The notes under the pieces were generated by a model. The model was not told the origin of the DNA. It did not search any database and saw nothing but the letters and a program-made list of their open reading frames with translations. A stretch of DNA of 64,000 nt from Plectosphaerella cucumerina (lineage: Eukaryota; Ascomycota; Sordariomycetes; Glomerellales; Plectosphaerellaceae), in NCBI GenBank assembly GCA_020746995.1, contig JAGPXD010000007.1:310001-374000 (forward strand). Reading direction: 5' to 3'. Made by a program: the position numbers and the translations under genes. How positions within the stretch are numbered: position 1 is the stretch's first letter; each line of letters starts with the position of its first letter. Positions 21,945 through 33,045 of this stretch are shown in pieces.

Positions 21945-22925
21945 GACGAGACCGATCAAAAAGAAACGCTAGAACAGAAGATCGAGACATCCGGGGAAGG
22001 CTGAAGAAAGGGAGGGAGAGACCCTTCCCGGGGTAATAGGCGCGGCCGCGTGGACAAGGCAGCACTATTTGGGCCTCGATCCTCTGAATCTCCGAATCTC
22101 CCCCTTGGAAATCCGCATCTTGGCCTCAACCCACGCCAATGACATTTCGGCCACTGAACGGGCGGGAGGAGGCCAAGAAGGCTGGGCGGCAGGCAGACCG
22201 GGGCACACCCACTGCATGGTCGGGCGACGAGGAGGCACCCCTGAAGGAAGCGAATCGGATCAGGGGTTGACTGTGCTGTTGGAGCGGCCGGTTAGACGAC
22301 GCATGAGAAATGTTTTGCTTCCTATCGTGGACATGCAATTTGTAAGTAAAAGGTCTTCGAAACGGTTCACCTGGGTGCGAGAAGTCCGACGCGTGGCTCA
22401 GGGTCTCATGACGTCCGTCGCAACCGAAAGAGCTTCACTCTAGCCTTACGGGGCTTCCGGAGCCTCGGATAGTCGGTCTTGTCATCGCACGGATGCTTAA
22501 TGGGGCAGAAAGGCAGGGGGAGGGGGAGTATTTTCCCTGCTGGCACCAACGGCGTAAGCACAATCGCGAAGTGACCAACCTCCGTGGACGTGATGGGTCC
22601 CAAGATGGAGAGTCCAAGACGGAACCGGGGCAAGCCAAGGTCTGGGCGCTCTGCCAAGACCTTCTTCTATCGGTGGACCTTATTTGGTAGATTGGCCCAT
22701 AATGTTGCACCTGAAGGCTGCTGACCTACGAGCAAGTCCACAGACAAGGTCCAAAAATACACCTCCTCTATAAAGAGGAAAATGCATGACACAGTACCAA
22801 GCAGAGCCATCTTCACTCTTGAAAGTCAAGAACGCGTATGTCTCATCAGACTATCTTCGTTGATTCGCTGCTCCCACTACTCCCGTTCTGAAGGTAGACG
22901 TCAACAAGACCCCCCGTGCCTTCAG
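21945..22925. other. intergenic region
   Basis: About 1 kb with no supported gene. A palindromic TATA-like string CCTCTATAAAGAGG lies near 22765-22779, but no gene starts just after it on the plus strand. Confidence 0.5.
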
Positions 22926-24079
22926 TCAGGATTGGTCAGTCTCCAACTCGAAGAACTCGGTGACACCTTCTTCATCGATCTCGGCTTCGCTTTCACTCCG
23001 CTCCGCTTTGAAAGATTCCCTCGCCCGTTTAGCCGATGGTCCAGCCTCCCAATACTCCTTGCTTTCCTCGCTACCATACACCGGGCCATAAACAAGCGGA
23101 ACGTCGATCGTGGCCACACGATGCAATGCGCCTAGAATTTCGAGATCCTTCGTTCCTGGGCAGGGGCACTGATCTTGGTCTCCTCGCTTTGTCAACAAGA
23201 GGGCACACTGCAAGGTGTAGTGCGCGTCATTGCCAGCGCAATGTAGAGAGCCCTTCTTGAATTGTACCTTGAGTACCGTCATGATTCACTCCAGTGATCC
23301 CAGCCCTTGAGAGGCGTGAAAGACATCGCCGGATAGTGGCCATATGTCCACCACACCTGCGACACGCGGATGGGTCCTCATATCGAAACCCAAGCCCATC
23401 TGGGCCGCTCTGTCATTGCAAACAGTGTGCACTACAAAAACGATAGGTCGATCTGAAGGAAGCAGGTCGAATAGCGAGTTCAAGAAGTTGGATGGCCGAC
23501 AGATCCTGGTTTCGCCAAGAAGAAACTTCTTCCACGCCCTCATGATGCACGCGGAAGATCCCCAAACGAAGCTGACAGCCTTGATGCAACATTGGTCGAA
23601 CATAGGTGATCCGTCATCGAGATCGAGCGGATCCAGGACTGCGATTCCGAATTCAATATTGATTTCGTCAATTTCTTTGGTCGCCGGATTGAGCTGTAGC
23701 CGCCTTCGAAGTCGATGGAAACAAAAGTTGCCCCCTGTGCTGACACTGTTGTCCCGATAGGCGAGGGCTCAAGGCAACTCAGCCCCAATGAGGATATCAT
23801 GAGCCGAAGGCCTGATCGAGCTTGCGTGATGTATAGAGACGGGCTATTCATTGTTTTTCTCGATGGGATGAGCTGCTCTTGGAGGTTGATGTTTGGAAAG
23901 GGAACAGTTTTGGTAGTCGGCACTTTCACCCAGGTATCTGTAGTTGCCGATGAGAAACGATCAGCTGGCGGAACAATCATTCCTTTTTGTCCTGAGAATG
24001 AGTTTTGTGGCGGGAACCTTCCCAAGGGTGCCTCTAGACAGGTATTGCCTTCGTCGTCGTTTCGAGAAGTCAGCATCAA
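22926..24079 (-). pseudogene. disrupted Gfd2/YDR514C-like RNase H-fold nuclease gene
   Basis: Pieces of one nuclease-fold domain lie in order on the minus strand but not in one open frame. The N-terminal piece (from 24079) ends in GATFVSIDFEGG, the usual first Asp/Glu motif. The next family segment (LNPATKEIDEINIEFGIAVL) starts near 23693 in a different frame with no room for an intron. It continues through MFDQCCIKAVSFVWG and PIVFVVHTVCND to GLGSLE, where an in-frame TGA at 23284-23286 interrupts it. The same frame then resumes with IMTVLKVQFKKGSLHCAGND, which holds the conserved GND, and ends with an acidic tail. One frameshift and one nonsense codon point to a decayed gene. An unrecognised intron or assembly error cannot be excluded. 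Confidence 0.6.
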
Positions 24080-24405
24080 GCCTCACAGCCGTGGGCGTAT
24101 GGTAAGACGGCAGGTACGCCTTGTGATTTCTGCCGCAGACTGAGCTACCCCTTCCACATGCGTTTGAATTTCATGTCTCCTCCGACTTTAGTACCTATTT
24201 CCGAAAAAAGATGAAAATGCTCCTGCTATACTGTAGTACAATCGGAAACATGAACCCACCTGCCCCCAGCTCCGTAGCCCACGCCCCCGGCCGATTATCA
24301 GACTTCCTCAAGCCCTTCAGATATCCCTCTCTTACTGAGGATCTAACCAAAGAGAGCCCGCACCATGCATAAGTCCCCGTGGAACGCAAAATCGGTCTCG
24401 ATCCG
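24080..24405. other. short intergenic gap
   Basis: About 330 bp between the start of the disrupted nuclease gene and the end of the carboxylesterase, both on the minus strand. Nothing seen. Confidence 0.5.
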
Positions 24406-26214
24406 TTACTCCTGGGCCGATGGGGCATTCGAAGCTATCTTCGCGAACAGCTCGATTGCCTCGCTCCTCCAAGTATCGGCTTCCATGCGAGAACCGTCAA
24501 GGGCGCTGAATTGCATATGAGTGGGATCTGTGTTGTTGTAAACAGGCCAATCGACATCGAATCCTTGAACTAGACGGTCATCAGTGCCTGCTCCCTAGAT
24601 AGATGGCGAGAAATGTGATGGACGTGGCAATGAAGAAAGAGACTGACTTTTGTGAGAGTTTGGTGTGCCACTCGTGACAAAGCTGATCCACATGCTGCTC
24701 ATGAGCTCGACGAGCTGCAGATGCTTCTCTCGCTCCGTGGGGTCCGCCGGAAAAGGATCTCCCTCCCAACCTTTGCTCCCAGTGTTTCCAAATGTGTACG
24801 GAATCTCCATGAAATGCGCGACTCCCACTGTCTTGGCGTCATGGTTGGCAGGGACGGCGTCGAACAGGAATCCGTAGCTTGGGATCCCTTGGGCAGCCCA
24901 AGCTTGGTTTGCCACCCGTCGGCATGCCGTGAACATGAAATCACCCATCCAGAGTGTCGTCTTGCCATAGAGCGCACCCAGCGTGGGTCCTGGGTTGGCT
25001 TCTACTGTTCCTAGTCCTGCAGCAGAAGGGTTGTCAACTTCGTCTTGGTAGAGCCGCGTCCAGTTCTGAATTATGTCGTCTTCAACGTCGATGCCGCCCA
25101 GGATCCCTCTCACAAATGCCTGGAAGTCCTGGTCGGTGTTGATAGGCGATGTGGAACGTTGAAGGACAAATGCTGTACCCTCGTTCAAGTTCGACCCGGC
25201 GAGGAGGGGAACTGGGACAAAGCGGCCCTCGCGCATCGCGTCGATGGTTGACTCTGGTATGAGGTCGCCATCGACGTCAACTGAAGGCGGCAGCCGGGCG
25301 CCGGCACTGTTCAGGGCTTCCGCAGGAACGCTCCGGAGGCAAGTCAGGGGATCTTGAGCGCCGGTGCAACCTGTGGCTGTGAGGACGGAGTTGAAGTCTT
25401 GATCTTGCTCCGCGACACTGCGAGAGACAACGGCATGCATGAATGGCCCACCACTCTGAATGATGGCGGCACTGAACAGGCCTTCGTCGCGCCCTCCAAA
25501 TGCCAAGAGATGGAAGCCGACAGACCCCGCTCCCGCTGATTCGCCCATGATAGTGACTCGTGACGGATCTCCCCCGAACGCCTCGACGTTTTCCTGAATC
25601 CACCGGAGAGCTTGACGCTGATCACGGAGGTTGAGATTCGTCACGCCCGCCTGCCGAGAGACCGAGCCAGCTATCATGCCGAACTGACCGAGACGGTAGT
25701 TGAAGCTTGCGAAGATCACGGGAGTCTCCATAGCAATCGACCTCTGCACCAGGAAAGTACCGTCTGCTCGTTCGTCGGCCGCGCTGCCGTCGGCAAAGGC
25801 GCCACCATGAATCCACGCCACGACGGGAAGCCTGGCGGTAGCATTGACGCCTGCTGGGCGTATGATGTTGATGTGCAGGCAGTCCTCGCTCATGGTCTTT
25901 GTGAAGTTTTGACTGAAGCCCTGCAGGTTGATGGGGTTTCCGAAACACCAGGGACCGTGAGAAGTCGCATCTCGAATTCCATTCCAACCGTCGTGTGGGG
26001 TGGGTGTGCGCAGGCGGAGGTCTCCCACGGGAGGAGCAGCGTATGGGATGCCGAGGAATAGATCGAGGTCGTTGGTAGTGCTCCGGGAGCCGAGAAGAGT
26101 TCCGTTGGCTATCTCAATGGCTGGACCGCAGCCTGAGCGATGAACAAGGGCTGCGGACAAGGCATGAGGAAGACATACTGCCCATAGGGGCAGGAAGATG
26201 GAGTGTAATAACAT
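24406..26214 (-). CDS. secreted type-B carboxylesterase/lipase
   Basis: Extracellular alpha/beta-hydrolase acting on carboxylic esters. Two exons, 24648-26214 and 24406-24569, are joined over a 78-nt intron (donor GTCAGT, acceptor GTCTAG, phase 1), giving 576 aa. Reading through the intron would lose the conserved end VDWPVYNNTDPTHMQFS; the spliced join is NSHK-IQGFDVDW. A signal peptide covers about residues 1-21. Family motifs: FLGIPYAAPPVGDLR, MSEDCLHINIIRP, AWIHGGAFADG (oxyanion hole), nucleophile Ser in GESAGAGSVGF, the acidic residue in SNLNEGTAF, and catalytic His in GVAHFMEIPYTFGN. A TATA-like box lies about 120 bp upstream. The window has a second, diverged member of this family at 59-61 kb. 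Confidence 0.92.
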
Positions 26215-26330
26215 GAGGGATGTGTGTTGCAGCCAGAAAGGTAGGTGGTATCCTGGAAGAAAGTCTGGTCGTGGCTGAAATGAGGGTTGACCTCCAGTTC
26301 AATGAGTAGGGCATCGCTTAACTCCCGTCA

Positions 26331-26337
26331 TTATATA
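26331..26337 (-). promoter_or_regulatory. TATA-like box of the carboxylesterase
   Basis: TATATAA on the minus strand, 117-123 bp before the start codon, a usual fungal distance allowing for a leader of 50-90 nt. Confidence 0.45.
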
Positions 26338-27439
26338 CCCGACATCTTGATGTTTACGCTCTCGATAAATGCTCATCTACATGAATATTGTGGGTGGCCG
26401 ATGCCCGTCATCTGTCCCCATGCCGATGATTAATCGGCGTTGAAGGACATCGTAACGGATACGATCACAGTCCGTCCTTGATTTCGTGGGGCTTAGCCCC
26501 TGAATAGTCACTATCCCCCCTGAGCTGTGCTCGCACTAGCACCCGATCCACGATCGAGTCAGTGCTTTACCCCAGCCCGGGATTTGATTCTCAGGCCGAT
26601 CAGATCCCGGATGACATACTACCCCATCATCGTGCTCTTCACGCAGTTAGAGACGAATCTGGCTCGACCAGCGCATTATGCAACCCGGATACTAGGCGTA
26701 CATGTCGGGCCCCTTGCTCAGCACATGAGCTGCAGAAAAGTTGGGAAGGAATGGATCTCCAACTACATACCTTGAACACATTTGATCCGGTTGGATGAGA
26801 AACCAAGCCCGTCAGCTGCAGTGGAACCTTTCCTACGTCCGTCGACCACCAAGTGTGAAGGTTTGGTCCAAAGTAAAGGGAGGGCGTTGCAGATGTAGAG
26901 GTGAGTAAACTTCCTGCAACATGATCAGCATTTCACAAATAAGCCTTGACATCCTTGCTTGTTGTAGCATTTGAAGATCTCGTCCGCTTTCGCATGGGAA
27001 AGTGAAAGCCAAACCGTCCAGTATCGCCAGTGCTGGGTATCCTGAACCCGAGTTGTCGGCTTACACTAAGAATATACATCGCACCTGTACTTGTCGATCG
27101 CCGAACCCATTCTTGGCATGACAGGGGATCTGATCTGATTACCTCAGAGTAGTATTCTGTGAGACAGGCTTACTCCAAATGCGGTGGAATCCAGCCAGCA
27201 AAATTCGTGAAAGGCGCAGAACAGAACGCTCTCCGCGTGACGGACATGTACAGAGATGGCAGCATTGTACCGCCATGCAGTGCGACTCACGCGCCCTCAC
27301 CAAGAAATATCGTAGCAAACCAAACGCCCATGTCTATTCATAGAAGTGCCGGCTAATCTATTCTATCATAGGTAATCAACTCATCATAACATCGCTTCTA
27401 TTTTGACGTCGTCCTCGTCAGCCTCTGCCCGGGTCCCGC
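26338..27439. other. intergenic region
   Basis: About 1.1 kb, less GC-rich than its neighbours, between two minus-strand genes. Only short ORFs; no recognisable gene or transposon remnant. Confidence 0.5.
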
Positions 27440-28990
27440 TCAGACAGTGTCGGCCAGCGTGACCTTGGCGCCACGGTCGTACAGGCTGGCCAGGGCATCG
27501 GTCAGCTCGCGCATGAAGCGCTCGTCTCCGCGCAGATCGTCACCGAAGAGGTGGCGGATGCCGATGAGCTTGGTGGGGGCGCGACCGCCCTCGCGGGCGA
27601 GGGGCTGGAGGTCGTCGATGATGGGCTCGTCGATGGACTTGATGGTGTAGTTTTGACCTTGCTCGTCGACGCCGGAGAGGTAGCGGAACCAGCCGGCGAC
27701 GGCCAGCGTCAGGCAGCGCAGGGGGGCGTCGACGGGCTTGCCGGCGGCGGTCTGGGCGGAGGCGCGCATGATCTGCTCGGCGATGCTGGGCATGATGAAC
27801 TGGGGCAGCTTGCCGGAGCCGCCGATGCAGAGGCGGGCGATCTCGTCCTTGAGGGTAGGGTTGGAGAAGCGCTCCATGAGGGTCTCGCAGTACTGGTCCA
27901 GGTCGACGCCGGGGATGGCGGGGAGCAGGGGCTTGACCTCGGTGTGCATCATGGTGGAGACGTAGCGGTGCCACAGGGGGTCGGCGAGGACCTCGTCGAC
28001 GTACTTGAAGCCGGCGAGGAAGCCGAGGTAGGCGATGGCGCTGTGGCTGCCGTTGAGCAGGCGCAGCTTGTGCATCTCGAACTGCTCGACGTCATGGACG
28101 CTCTGGACGACCTGGACGCCGACCTTGTCGAGGGGCGGGCGGCCGTCGGAGAAGCGGTCCTCGAGGACCCACTGGGTGAAGGGCTCGGTGACGACGGGCC
28201 AGGCGTCCTCGACGCCAAAGTCGGCGGCCAGGAGGGCCTTGTCGGAGTCGGAGGTGCGGGGGGTGATGCGGTCGACCATGCTGTTGGGGAAGGCGCCGTG
28301 CTCGGCGAGCCAGTCGGCGACGGCGGGGTCCTTGAGGCGGGCGAAGGAGAGGAGCATGGAGCGGGTGATGCTGCCGTTCTTCTGCATGTTGTCGCAGGAC
28401 AGGACGGTGAAGGGCTTGAGGCCGGCGGCGCGGCGGCGGGACTGGGCCTCGAAGAGGTAGCCGAAGATGGTCTTTGGGTTGGCCTCGTCGGCGGCGAGGT
28501 CGGCCTTGATGTCTGGGTGGTCCTTCATGAGCTCGTGGGTGTTCTCGTTGTAGAAGTAGCCGCTCTCCGTAATTGTCATGGAGACAATGTGGGTGTCGGC
28601 GTGGGCCATCTTGGCGATGACCTGCTCGCTGTTGCCGGGGGCGAAGATGTAGTCTGTGATGGAGCCGATGACGCGGGCGGTGGTGCCGGCGGCGCCGCGC
28701 TCGAGGAGGGTGTAGAGGGTGTCCTGGGGGACGAGGGCGTCGCGCATGGCCGAGTCCCAGGGGGTCAGGCCGACGCCGCAGATGGCCCAGTTGTCGGCCT
28801 TGAGCTGGGAGAGGATGCGGTCGATGTAGAAGGCGAGGTGGGCGCGGTGGAAGCCGCCGACGCCGACGTGGACGATGCCATGCTTGAGGGAGGCGCGGTC
28901 GTAGTCGTAGACCTGGACGTTGCGCTCGCGGATCTCGGGCAGGGTCTGGGAGCTCAGCCGCAGAGGGCTGGACTCGACGTTGTGCGGCAT
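27440..28990 (-). CDS. mannitol 2-dehydrogenase (NAD-dependent, long-chain polyol dehydrogenase)
   Basis: Interconverts D-mannitol and D-fructose with NAD(H) in the cytosol; part of fungal mannitol storage and turnover. A single exon gives 516 aa, close to the usual length (about 500). The N-terminal Rossmann part has GIVHVGVGGFHRAHLAFYID (nucleotide-binding Gly-rich loop), then SMTITESGYFYN, SCDNMQKNG and VDRITPRTSD. The polyol-specific catalytic motif KLRLLNGSHSAIAYLG holds the Lys, Asn and His of the family. The gene is divergent from the enoyl-CoA isomerase-like gene with about 1.2 kb between starts. Very high third-position GC also creates a long, spurious antisense frame. Confidence 0.95.
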   Translation of the reverse strand: MPHNVESSPLRLSSQTLPEIRERNVQVYDYDRASLKHGIVHVGVGGFHRAHLAFYIDRILSQLKADNWAICGVGLTPWDSAMRDALVPQDTLYTLLERGAAGTTARVIGSITDYIFAPGNSEQVIAKMAHADTHIVSMTITESGYFYNENTHELMKDHPDIKADLAADEANPKTIFGYLFEAQSRRRAAGLKPFTVLSCDNMQKNGSITRSMLLSFARLKDPAVADWLAEHGAFPNSMVDRITPRTSDSDKALLAADFGVEDAWPVVTEPFTQWVLEDRFSDGRPPLDKVGVQVVQSVHDVEQFEMHKLRLLNGSHSAIAYLGFLAGFKYVDEVLADPLWHRYVSTMMHTEVKPLLPAIPGVDLDQYCETLMERFSNPTLKDEIARLCIGGSGKLPQFIMPSIAEQIMRASAQTAAGKPVDAPLRCLTLAVAGWFRYLSGVDEQGQNYTIKSIDEPIIDDLQPLAREGGRAPTKLIGIRHLFGDDLRGDERFMRELTDALASLYDRGAKVTLADTV

Positions 28991-30212
28991 TGCGGTGTGT
29001 GTGGTGGGAGAGGGGGTGGTTAGTCGTGGGGGATCGAGTAGATCGATTCGGAGATCGAAGGTCGAGATCGAGGTTGGTGTTGATGTTGCTTCGGATTGGG
29101 GTCGGAGGGAGGAGGAGAGGGGATGGATATGAAGAGGTCGAGGAGGAAGGGAAGGTGAGGAATGTCAGAACAGCTCCAAGGGTAAAAGTAAGGTAGGTCG
29201 AGCTCAATTATTAGGTAGGCATGTAGGTACCCGACGGTCTGACCCCTGTATGATGCAATGGGCGGCCAGCGCTGCCATGAATGTCACACGCGGTGGACCT
29301 GGCGGTGTGCTAGTTTTTCCCAGGGTCCAAATGTTGAGGTCACTTGTCGATAAGACGCCGAAGGGGCGAGAACACGCACTCGCAAACTTAGGTAAGCGCA
29401 GATCATGGTGGTATCGGGACGTGCCGCGACAATTTCCCGTGTTGGCTTGCAGCAGCGGCAGGTCCAGGCCGTTTTTCCTGCATCTCAATTTGCACTTTTG
29501 CACCCTCGAGTCGAGCCTCACTCGGAGACCGCGAGCTGCGAGTCAGGCCTAGGCCGGGCTGTCAGGGCGCGAAACGGGGTACCAAACGACACAGTAGAGG
29601 CGTCAAATTTGCATCCAGACTTCATCCTGACACATACGACCATAGCCACGAGAGAACACGGGATCCCGTCCGCTCTCCCCTAGTTAAACTCGTGAGCGCC
29701 GGATCAGTAGTTGGGTCGGTGACGACCAGCGAATCCCCGGTGTTGTATGTATTTTTGCCCACAGCGGGGAAGCTATATCCCTGTAGGCAAAGACCCTGCC
29801 CTGACGTCAATTGATCGTGACACGAATGGGCGGGGTATCGTGGGCAAGTGGCGAAAATACCAAGCTTCGCAGTGCAGTATCTGCCTCGATACAGTGGTCC
29901 CGTTGCCCCCCAGAAAGCGGATGCCGATGAAGGCATTCAAACATTGCATCGCCGTCGCTGATAGGACAAATTGTGGGGTCTCGAAGGAGCAGGGGATCCA
30001 ATGCCAGGTCCACGTCGCGGTTCCCCGTCTTACTCAGCTGGAATAGGAACAGCGTGCCCCAGAAAGAGCCGAGGCATGTGACGGGATTATTCAAGCTGAG
30101 CCGACCTCAAACATCCGGGGTAGCTTTGACGACAATATATCCTGCCATCCTCACCTTTTTAGATCTCACTTAGAAGGCATCTTCTCTCGCATACAGCATC
30201 ACAAGTCACATC
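28991..30212. other. divergent promoter region (mannitol dehydrogenase / enoyl-CoA isomerase-like)
   Basis: About 1.2 kb without a supported gene. The first 150 bp are G/A-rich on the plus strand (C/T-rich leader of the minus-strand gene). Confidence 0.5.
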
Positions 30213-31040
30213 ATGGCATCAGCAACGCCCCTCTTCACCGTCCCCATCCCCAAGTCGGGCGCCCACCCCGGCGGGTCCATCGTCTGCACGTCACCGGCTG
30301 CCTCGGTGTACCTCCTCACCTTCACCTCGCCGCCCGACAACAGGCTGACGGCCGCTTTTTGCGCCGCCATGATCGCGGCCCTGGACGTCATCGAGTTCTC
30401 CTACCCTCGCGGCGTGGTCATCACCACCTCGGCCATCTCAAAGTTTTACTCCAACGGCCTCGATCTCCAGGTCGCCATGGAGACGCCCGGCTTCTTCCCC
30501 AACTCGCTCTACGCCATGTTCAAGCGCTTCATCACCTACCCCATGCCCACCATCGCCCTCATCCCCGGCCACGCCTTTGCAGGCGGGTTCATGACCGCCA
30601 TGCACCACGACTACCGCGTCCAGAACCCCGACCGCGGCTTCCTCTGCATGAACGAGGTCGAGTTCGGCGCTCCGCTCAAGGCCCCCATGTCGGCCATCTT
30701 CCGCGCCAAGACGACGCCAAACGTCTACCGCGATATTGTCCTTGAGGGCAAGCGCTACTCCGGCCCTGCGGCGCTCGAGGCTGGCCTCGTCGACGCTCTG
30801 GGAGGTCTCGACGAGGCCCTGCGCTTGATCGAGGAGCGGAAGCTGGTGACTAAGGGCCAGTCCGGCGTCTACGGCGTCCTGAAGATGGAAATGTACCGGG
30901 AAGCCGAGGCTCTCCTGACCAAGGAGAACCACGAGAGCGAAGAGGCCCGATGGGAAGGTCGCGAGCAGAGGGAGGCCAGCAGGATCGCTGCAAGCGAGAA
31001 GTGGGTGGCCGACTGGAAGAGTGGCAAGGCGAAGTTGTAG
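30213..31040 (+). CDS. peroxisomal enoyl-CoA hydratase/isomerase-family protein
   Basis: Crotonase-fold enzyme, most like fungal delta3,delta2-enoyl-CoA isomerases that feed unsaturated fatty acids into beta-oxidation. A single exon gives 275 aa. Motifs: YLLTFTSPPDNRLTAAF, SKFYSNGLDLQ (CoA/oxyanion region), IALIPGHAFAGGFMTAMHHD (second oxyanion loop, GHAFAGG) and LCMNEVEFGAPL with candidate catalytic Glu residues. The C-terminus ends SGKAKL; AKL is a good PTS1 signal, so the protein is expected in peroxisomes. The C-terminal 60 residues are a charged helix. Hydratase versus isomerase cannot be decided from the sequence alone. Confidence 0.88.
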   Translation: MASATPLFTVPIPKSGAHPGGSIVCTSPAASVYLLTFTSPPDNRLTAAFCAAMIAALDVIEFSYPRGVVITTSAISKFYSNGLDLQVAMETPGFFPNSLYAMFKRFITYPMPTIALIPGHAFAGGFMTAMHHDYRVQNPDRGFLCMNEVEFGAPLKAPMSAIFRAKTTPNVYRDIVLEGKRYSGPAALEAGLVDALGGLDEALRLIEERKLVTKGQSGVYGVLKMEMYREAEALLTKENHESEEARWEGREQREASRIAASEKWVADWKSGKAKL

Positions 31041-32060
31041 CGGGACGTACCGATCTATTTGGGAATTCATGACTGTACTCGGAAGACGACGGTGTGTGAG
31101 CTCAGTTTCCAGCCTCAGACGCTGCGTACCTTGAAGCGATGCCATCTTTGATATTCTCGTCCGTCTCAAAAGCGAGGTGGATGTCATCTTGGGCGGCAGG
31201 CGCCTTCCGAGACCTTCCACTTCACGATTCCCAAATATCTGTGGCGATAACCACTTTCTCATTCAACGATCAACTGAACTACAGGGCTCAGAGGGTCAAT
31301 GCGCCAACTTTCGCTACAGAAGCCACAAACCATCGTGGAACTCAGGGAGAGGCTCTACCGTCACCTGCCACTCGACGAAAAGTGAAACAAGCTGTAACCT
31401 GAGAGTACGTTCACAAAGGTTAACCAGCGCTCCTCGTCCGCGTTTCTGTCCTTCTGCGTCCACACTTCTGTGTGGCTCTCACCCGGACGAAGCAAGCCGA
31501 GGTCATTGTGATGCAGATGGGATCAATGCAAAAGTTCGAAGCGTTCAGAAAGAGATGGCATATGCCGATGGGGGCGAGGAAGATTCATTCAGTGAAGAAA
31601 TCGATTGCGACAGGAGAGTAGGGTGGCAGGAAACCTTTGCTGAAGGCACGAGCGGCCTGGACGTGATGGGGAAACAGAAAGGAATAACGGACAAAACTAA
31701 TGTTGAGGGGAAGGAAGAACACGAAGGAACCTATAGAATCAAACATGGCAGCACTGCACTGCAAGTTGGACCAGGCGGTCGATTCATGCAGTCGGAGGCC
31801 CAAGCATGGAAATCGCAACCATCCCTTCAAGGCTCACGATGTTGCTTAACAAACGTTGGCACACAGTGTGTCTCTCCACAGGGCGCAAGACTCGTGCTTG
31901 CTGTGACAGAAGTCACCCATCAAGGGAGCAGCGCCACTTCCACAATGTGGGTTGCCACACAAACAGCCATAGACTCGACTTGCCGGTCTCTAAATAAGAC
32001 TCTGCGATCCCCAGACAACTTCTTTTCCCCACAAAGAAACAGCACCCTCAGATCAGAAAT
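31041..32060. other. intergenic region with one long uncharacterised open frame
   Basis: About 1 kb. A frame at 31177-32178 stays open for 333 codons but its translation is rich in Ser, Arg, Cys and Gln with no hydrophobic core, and its end overlaps the leader and first exon of the next gene. Taken as non-coding promoter DNA, with doubt (see findings). Confidence 0.4.
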
Positions 32061-33045
32061 ATGGACCGCAGAAGCCAGTATTCAGACAAGACTGTCCCGG
32101 GAACAGTCCCTTGGGGCTCAGGATCGAACCCACACTACCATGCTCGTCGGGCCAAACGGGCGGCCCTGCGAGGCTTGACTCCGTGCACTGATGGAGGCAA
32201 AGAGGATATGGACCAGCCTATTTCAACTCGGAGAACGAGGCGGAAGTCCTACTACGCGAGACCTACTCAGAGGTGAGTACTTACACAGGCCAGGGAGGTT
32301 GTCTCTGAAACATCTGGCTGATCTGTTCGTGATAAGCAATAGAGGAACCAAGAAAGTTAAAACAAACGAAAAAATTGACGAAGAAGACGATGGAGACGAA
32401 GATGACGAAAGAAACAACGACGAGGACGAAGAAATCGAAGAAAATGACGGAGACGACAACGGAGAAGAAGGCAAAGAAATGGAAGAAATTGAAGAGGACG
32501 ACGACGAAGAAGACGAGGACGACGACGAAGAAAGGGAGGAATCCGAAGAAGAAGAAGACGACGAAGACGAACCAGTTTCCACCATTTTCGTGCAACCCCC
32601 CCTTCCAGCGACTCCAGTATCGCTCGACACCTCAACCCCAAAAGAAGCATGCTCCACCACCGATCCAGCAAATCCCCCACGCCAAAAAAGACAATACCGA
32701 AAGAAACCCAAGTTGACATACGCCCACACCCTCCCAGCATGGTTCCTCGCAGAAAATCCAGCAGAACAGTTCCGCATAACAAGCATAATGCTCCAACACG
32801 CCTACAAAGCACAACTCGCAAAGACGGACGAGGCAGCCGCCCATGCGATCCGAAAGGCGAAGAGTCAGGGAGGCATCGAGAGGGCACTGAACGCGCTGAT
32901 GGAGCCTGGGCGGATCGGCTTTTTGCCTGTACCGATGTTTATGCTGGAGACGCGGATGCGGAATACGTGGCGGCTTGAGACGGCAAAGGGGGGCGTGGTG
33001 CCGGGGACGAATGTTGATGCCTGGAAGCCTAGGCGACGTGATTAG
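32061..33045 (+). CDS. orphan protein with basic N-terminus and long acidic tract
   Basis: Not recognised. Two exons, 32061-32272 and 32343-33045, joined over a 70-nt intron (GTGAGT...CAATAG, phase 2), give 304 aa. The N-terminal about 70 residues are basic (HARRAKRAALRG, TRRTRRKSYYARPTQR). About residues 80-145 are almost pure Asp/Glu. A Pro/Thr-rich linker and a basic patch (PRQKRQYRKKPKL) follow, then a C-terminal domain of about 110 residues (YAHTLPAWFLAENPAEQFRI ... FLPVPMFMLETRMRNTWRL). Basic and acidic blocks with NLS-like patches suggest a nuclear or chromatin-associated protein; this is inference. The start is supported by a C/A-rich leader just before the ATG. Reading the second exon alone from 32191 would give a different N-terminus. 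Confidence 0.6.
32343..32571 (+). repeat. low-complexity GA/GAC tract coding for acidic residues
   Basis: About 230 bp with almost no T on the plus strand, built from irregular GAA, GAC, GAG and AAC triplets; encodes the Asp/Glu tract. Confidence 0.8.

Noticed and set aside
27551..29023. 490-codon plus-strand open frame across the mannitol dehydrogenase
   Set aside because: Antisense shadow caused by very high third-position GC; Gly/Val/Glu/Ala-rich with no fold.
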